Below, piece by piece: positions 61,767 through 64,000 of a stretch of DNA of 64,000 nt. Location: contig NZ_JAMBOS010000006.1 of the NCBI RefSeq assembly GCF_023715705.1, positions 1 to 64,000 on the forward strand, read 5' to 3'. A model generated the notes under the pieces. It was given only the letters and a program-made list of their open reading frames with translations, was not told where the DNA came from and ran no database searches. Positions within the stretch are counted from its first letter, which is position 1. Each line of letters starts with the position of its first letter. The position numbers and the translations under genes were made by a program. This DNA is from Halalkalibacter oceani (lineage in GTDB: Bacteria; Bacillota; Bacilli; Bacillales; Bacillaceae_D).

Positions 61767-62708
61767 ATGAAACTAGCAACGTTTACGACAAATGGGATTA
61801 CGAGACTCGGAGCATTAGTAAATGAGCAGATGATCGATTTAAACTACGGCTACACACTCCTTCTGTCTGAGCAAGGGGTGACAAGTCCATACGCGCTTGC
61901 CGATGCAATCGTCCCGGCGGACATGAACCGCTTTCTTGAAAAAGGAGAAGACGCCTTAAAAGCGGCTGAAGAAGTCATTGCGCGAGTCGCCGACGGCGAA
62001 AAGGAAGGACCAAATGGTGAGAAAATCGTGTATGCCGCAAACGATGTCACCCTCCAGGCGCCAGTTCCGAAAGCCGGCAAGCTCGTCTGTGTCGGTCTGA
62101 ACTATCTTGATCACTGCGAAGAAACAGGAATGGACGTACCGAAATCGCCTGTCATCTTCTCAAAGTACAGCAACGCGATCATTGGACCGGATGAAGAAAT
62201 CCTCTTACCCGTTAATTCAAGCGAAATCGATTATGAAGCCGAATTCGCCTTCGTCATCGGCAAAAAGGCGAAAAAAGTCAGCAAAGAAGAAGCGATGGAC
62301 TATGTCGCCGGCTACACGATTATCAATGACGTCAGCGCACGCGACATCCAGCTTGGCGACGGCCAATGGGTGCGGGGCAAATCGCCAGATACCTTCGCTC
62401 CAATGGGACCGGTCCTCGTCACAAAAGATGAAATCGAGGATCCGCACAAGCTCGACATCAAGCTGACACTTAATGGAGAAACACTACAGGATTCCAACAC
62501 AAAGAATCTTATTTTTGACATCACGTACATCCTGTCCTATCTATCACAATCCATGACCTTCGAACCAGGCGATGTCATCGCCACAGGAACACCTCCTGGC
62601 GTCGGCATGTCCCGCACTCCGCAAGTGTGGCTCAAGCCAGGCGACGAAGTCATCGTCGAAGTAGAAAAAGTCGGCAAGCTCCGCAACACCGTCGCAGCTG
62701 ATAAATAA
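61767..62708 (+). CDS. Fumarylacetoacetate hydrolase (FAH) family enzyme
   Basis: 313 residues. Metal site EIDYEAEFAFVIG and NDVSARDIQL, active-site RGKSPDTFAPMGPVLV, and GTPPGVGMSRTP. FAH members cleave C-C bonds of 2,4-diketo acids; the context with two SDR and MDR genes recalls the oxidative deoxy-sugar-acid pathways (LRA6-type hydrolase). A dehydratase is not found nearby. Good GGGAGGAATAG site. Terminator follows. Confidence 0.9.
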   Translation: MKLATFTTNGITRLGALVNEQMIDLNYGYTLLLSEQGVTSPYALADAIVPADMNRFLEKGEDALKAAEEVIARVADGEKEGPNGEKIVYAANDVTLQAPVPKAGKLVCVGLNYLDHCEETGMDVPKSPVIFSKYSNAIIGPDEEILLPVNSSEIDYEAEFAFVIGKKAKKVSKEEAMDYVAGYTIINDVSARDIQLGDGQWVRGKSPDTFAPMGPVLVTKDEIEDPHKLDIKLTLNGETLQDSNTKNLIFDITYILSYLSQSMTFEPGDVIATGTPPGVGMSRTPQVWLKPGDEVIVEVEKVGKLRNTVAADK

Positions 62709-62715
62709 GACCAAC

Positions 62716-62761
62716 AAAGGATTGGATCAAGTGAAACCCAACACACGATCCAATCCTTTTT
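62716..62761 (+). terminator. FAH cluster terminator
   Basis: AAAGGATTGGATC pairs with GATCCAATCCTTT and is followed by TTGTG. Confidence 0.85.
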
Positions 62762-62991
62762 GTGTACAAACTTTCAGAATAAGGTAAAATAAAGACAAGC
62801 AACACTCACCAAAACATAGCCAGTGCGAACCCGAAGCGCCCATCAAATCCCCGGGAGGTTCGCACCAAAAAACGACTAAATTGTGTGAAACTATGTAACA
62901 AAACGAAGCAGAAATAAAGCATATTGCCATTCAAACAACCAAAATCCCTTATTTAGAGAAGAAAAACGCAAAAAAACAGGGGACTTTGGCT
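62762..62991 (+). promoter_or_regulatory. CRISPR leader of locus 2
   Basis: Contains a palindrome very similar to that of locus 1: GTGCGAACCCGAAGC... through CCGGGAGGTTCGCACC (62823-62866), AAAAA(A)ACGACTAAATTGTGTG, and a GGACTTTGGCT box directly before the repeat. No gene is seen. Confidence 0.65.
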
Positions 62992-63132
62992 ATCGCACTC
63001 TATGTGAGTGCGTGGATTGAAATAGCTGCCGTGTTTCATGGTCGTACCACGCATATACTTCTGTGAACTTTTTGAAACTTTATGTTACTACCATTCGTAA
63101 ATGTATATTATTAGTAAAGGAGGTATGTTAAT

Positions 63133-63300
63133 ATGGCTGGATTTGGTACTTTAATTTATCTATTAATTTTTGGTTTTATCATTTACTTCTTAATAAGTGT
63201 TTTACGATATATGCGAGCTAAAACTCATAATGATGTGTTACTTCTCAAAAAGTTAGATGAAATAGCTCAAAAGATAGATAAATCTGATGGAAATGGATAG
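63133..63300 (+). CDS. Small membrane protein inside CRISPR locus 2
   Basis: 55 residues. N-terminal transmembrane helix (FGTLIYLLIFGFIIYFLISV) then a basic stretch and a helical tail LLLKKLDEIAQKIDKSDGNG. AAAGGAGG sits nine bases before ATG 63133. AT-rich compared with its neighbours. A terminator follows at 63315-63343. Resembles DUF4083-type small proteins of bacilli, but uncertain. Confidence 0.7.
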   Translation: MAGFGTLIYLLIFGFIIYFLISVLRYMRAKTHNDVLLLKKLDEIAQKIDKSDGNG

Positions 63301-63314
63301 TGGATATGAACTAA

Positions 63315-63343
63315 TGCGATGCTAAAAAAGTATCGCTTTTTTT
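63315..63343 (+). terminator. Terminator of small membrane protein gene
   Basis: GCGAT-GCT pairs with AGT-ATCGC around AAAAA, followed by T7. Confidence 0.7.
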
Positions 63344-63624
63344 ATACACATTATCACTCTGTCACGCACTATTGCACTCTTTATGAGTCCGTGAATTGAA
63401 ATCTTCGCGTACCAAAACACTTTTGAGTCGGTGTGGATCGCGTTCTATATAAATACGTAATTGAAATTACATAGCTGAATTGGAGGGGGTAGGGCTTGCG
63501 GAGGAAGTTCCAGTCTTATACAAGCGCACGGACTTGCAAGATTTGCACTCGTAAGGGGCTTCAAAGAACCCCGTAAAACGAAAGAGTATCCGGAGTCTAT
63601 CTACTATCGTCCATCCATATGATA

Positions 63625-63661
63625 GAAAAAGTCATGCAAGTGCTTTACACATGACTTTTTC
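63625..63661. terminator. Terminator before beta-lactamase gene
   Basis: GAAAAAGTCATG pairs with CATGACTTTTTC around CAAGTGCTTTACA; bidirectional. Confidence 0.8.
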
Positions 63662-63702
63662 AGTCTCATTTGCTGGGGCAACTCATCACCTTTGAATGAC
63701 TA

Positions 63703-64000
63703 CTACTCTGTCTCAAACAAAAGTTTCATCACTTCCTCAGTCGCTCTGGCGATTAACTCGTCATCGTATGCCGCGTCTGGTTCGTCTTTGCTGGAAAGTA
63801 TCGCAAGGATGATTGGCTCTTGGTCGGGTGGCCAGATGATGGCGATGTCATTACGGGTGCCGTAAGCGCCGGCTCCGGTTTTGTCTCCGACTTCCCAGCC
63901 TTCTGGCACGCCAGCGCGGATAAGAGCATCGCCGGTAGTGTTTCGCTTGAGCCAGTCGATTAGCAGTTCTTGTTTTTCGGTCGGGAGGGCTTCGCCGAGG
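63703..64000 (-). CDS. Class A beta-lactamase, C-terminal part (runs off window)
   Basis: The last 98 codons, entering from the window edge. RNTTGDALIRAGVPEGW leads into the class A box GDKTGAG (KTG), then YGTRNDIAIIWPP and the final helix ATEEVMKLLFE. The Ser-x-x-Lys and SDN boxes lie outside. It inactivates beta-lactams by serine acyl-enzyme hydrolysis, probably secreted. Starts are not visible. Confidence 0.9.
   Translation of the reverse strand, partial: LGEALPTEKQELLIDWLKRNTTGDALIRAGVPEGWEVGDKTGAGAYGTRNDIAIIWPPDQEPIILAILSSKDEPDAAYDDELIARATEEVMKLLFETE

Larger units (their letters stand above)
62992..63540 (+). CRISPR. CRISPR locus 2, one intact repeat and decayed repeats
   Basis: The first repeat at 62992-63023 is nearly identical to locus 1. 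Further degenerate copies lie at 63371-63402, 63436-63467 and about 63507-63540. The spacing between the last three is roughly 33-40 bases, as in an array, but the first two are separated by 347 bases that contain the small gene at 63133. This is probably an array that lost units and gained an insertion. Confidence 0.7.

Overview
The window reads as chromosome of a spore-forming, Gram-positive Bacillaceae bacterium (GC near 48-50% by eye). Evidence is strong AGGAGG ribosome binding sites, frequent TTG/GTG starts, minor small acid-soluble spore proteins (SspO, SspP, SspN, Tlp) around aconitase, GerA-type germination receptor genes, a SleL-like LysM/GH18 hydrolase, CheV, YkuI, YneP/YneQ/YneR homologues and a preQ1-I riboswitch before queCDEF. 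Unusually for this family it carries a selenocysteine pathway. Alkaliphilic or halophilic bacilli are a plausible home, but the species cannot be fixed from the sequence.

Layout. 1-3.2 kb: 3' part of a structured RNA with a terminator, then a four-gene ECF sigma / anti-sigma / membrane-protein operon. 3.4-6.3 kb: an SLT-SH3-SLH wall enzyme, an unknown coiled-coil membrane protein, an intergenic palindromic repeat and a decayed transposase. 6.4-10.4 kb: selD and selA back to back, a thioesterase and an epimerase. 10.4-12.3 kb: LytTR/DUF3021 pair, sspP, ytzC-like gene, sspO. 12.5-25 kb: aconitase followed by small spore and iron-related genes, DUF421, VanZ, TVP38, SleL, CopD, a tandem AAA protein, YneP, Tlp and YneQ. 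25-34 kb: NadE, PHP phosphoesterase, RNase H-like protein, MetA, a divergent HD-GYP/YkuI pair, Hsp20 and dipeptidase. 34-41 kb: a HesB-like selenoprotein, a foldase-like lipoprotein, CheV, YneR, nucleoside hydrolase, MsrA and an esterase. 41-47 kb: VOC dioxygenase, AmpS and the queuosine precursor operon. 47-52.9 kb: a short AT-rich stretch, then housekeeping genes including a ZosA-like ATPase divergent from an alpha carbonic anhydrase. 53-57 kb: a gerA-type operon whose gerB gene has a frameshift. 57.4-63.5 kb: two type I-C-like CRISPR loci without cas genes in the window, flanking an IclR/SDR/MDR/FAH catabolic cluster. 63.7 kb to the end: the 3' part of a class A beta-lactamase.

Most notable are two genes read through in-frame TGA codons as selenocysteine. 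One is SelD itself (Sec18); the other is a HesB/IscA-like protein (Sec32). SelA lies next to SelD, so the host makes selenocysteyl-tRNA, but selB and the Sec tRNA are not in the window. A Cys-type HesB paralogue (YneR) lies 3 kb from the Sec-type one. Other points worth checking are probable ATT start codons at sspN and the ECF sigma gene, an AT-rich membrane-protein gene sitting inside the second CRISPR locus, the two matching palindromic CRISPR leaders, and the broken gerB.
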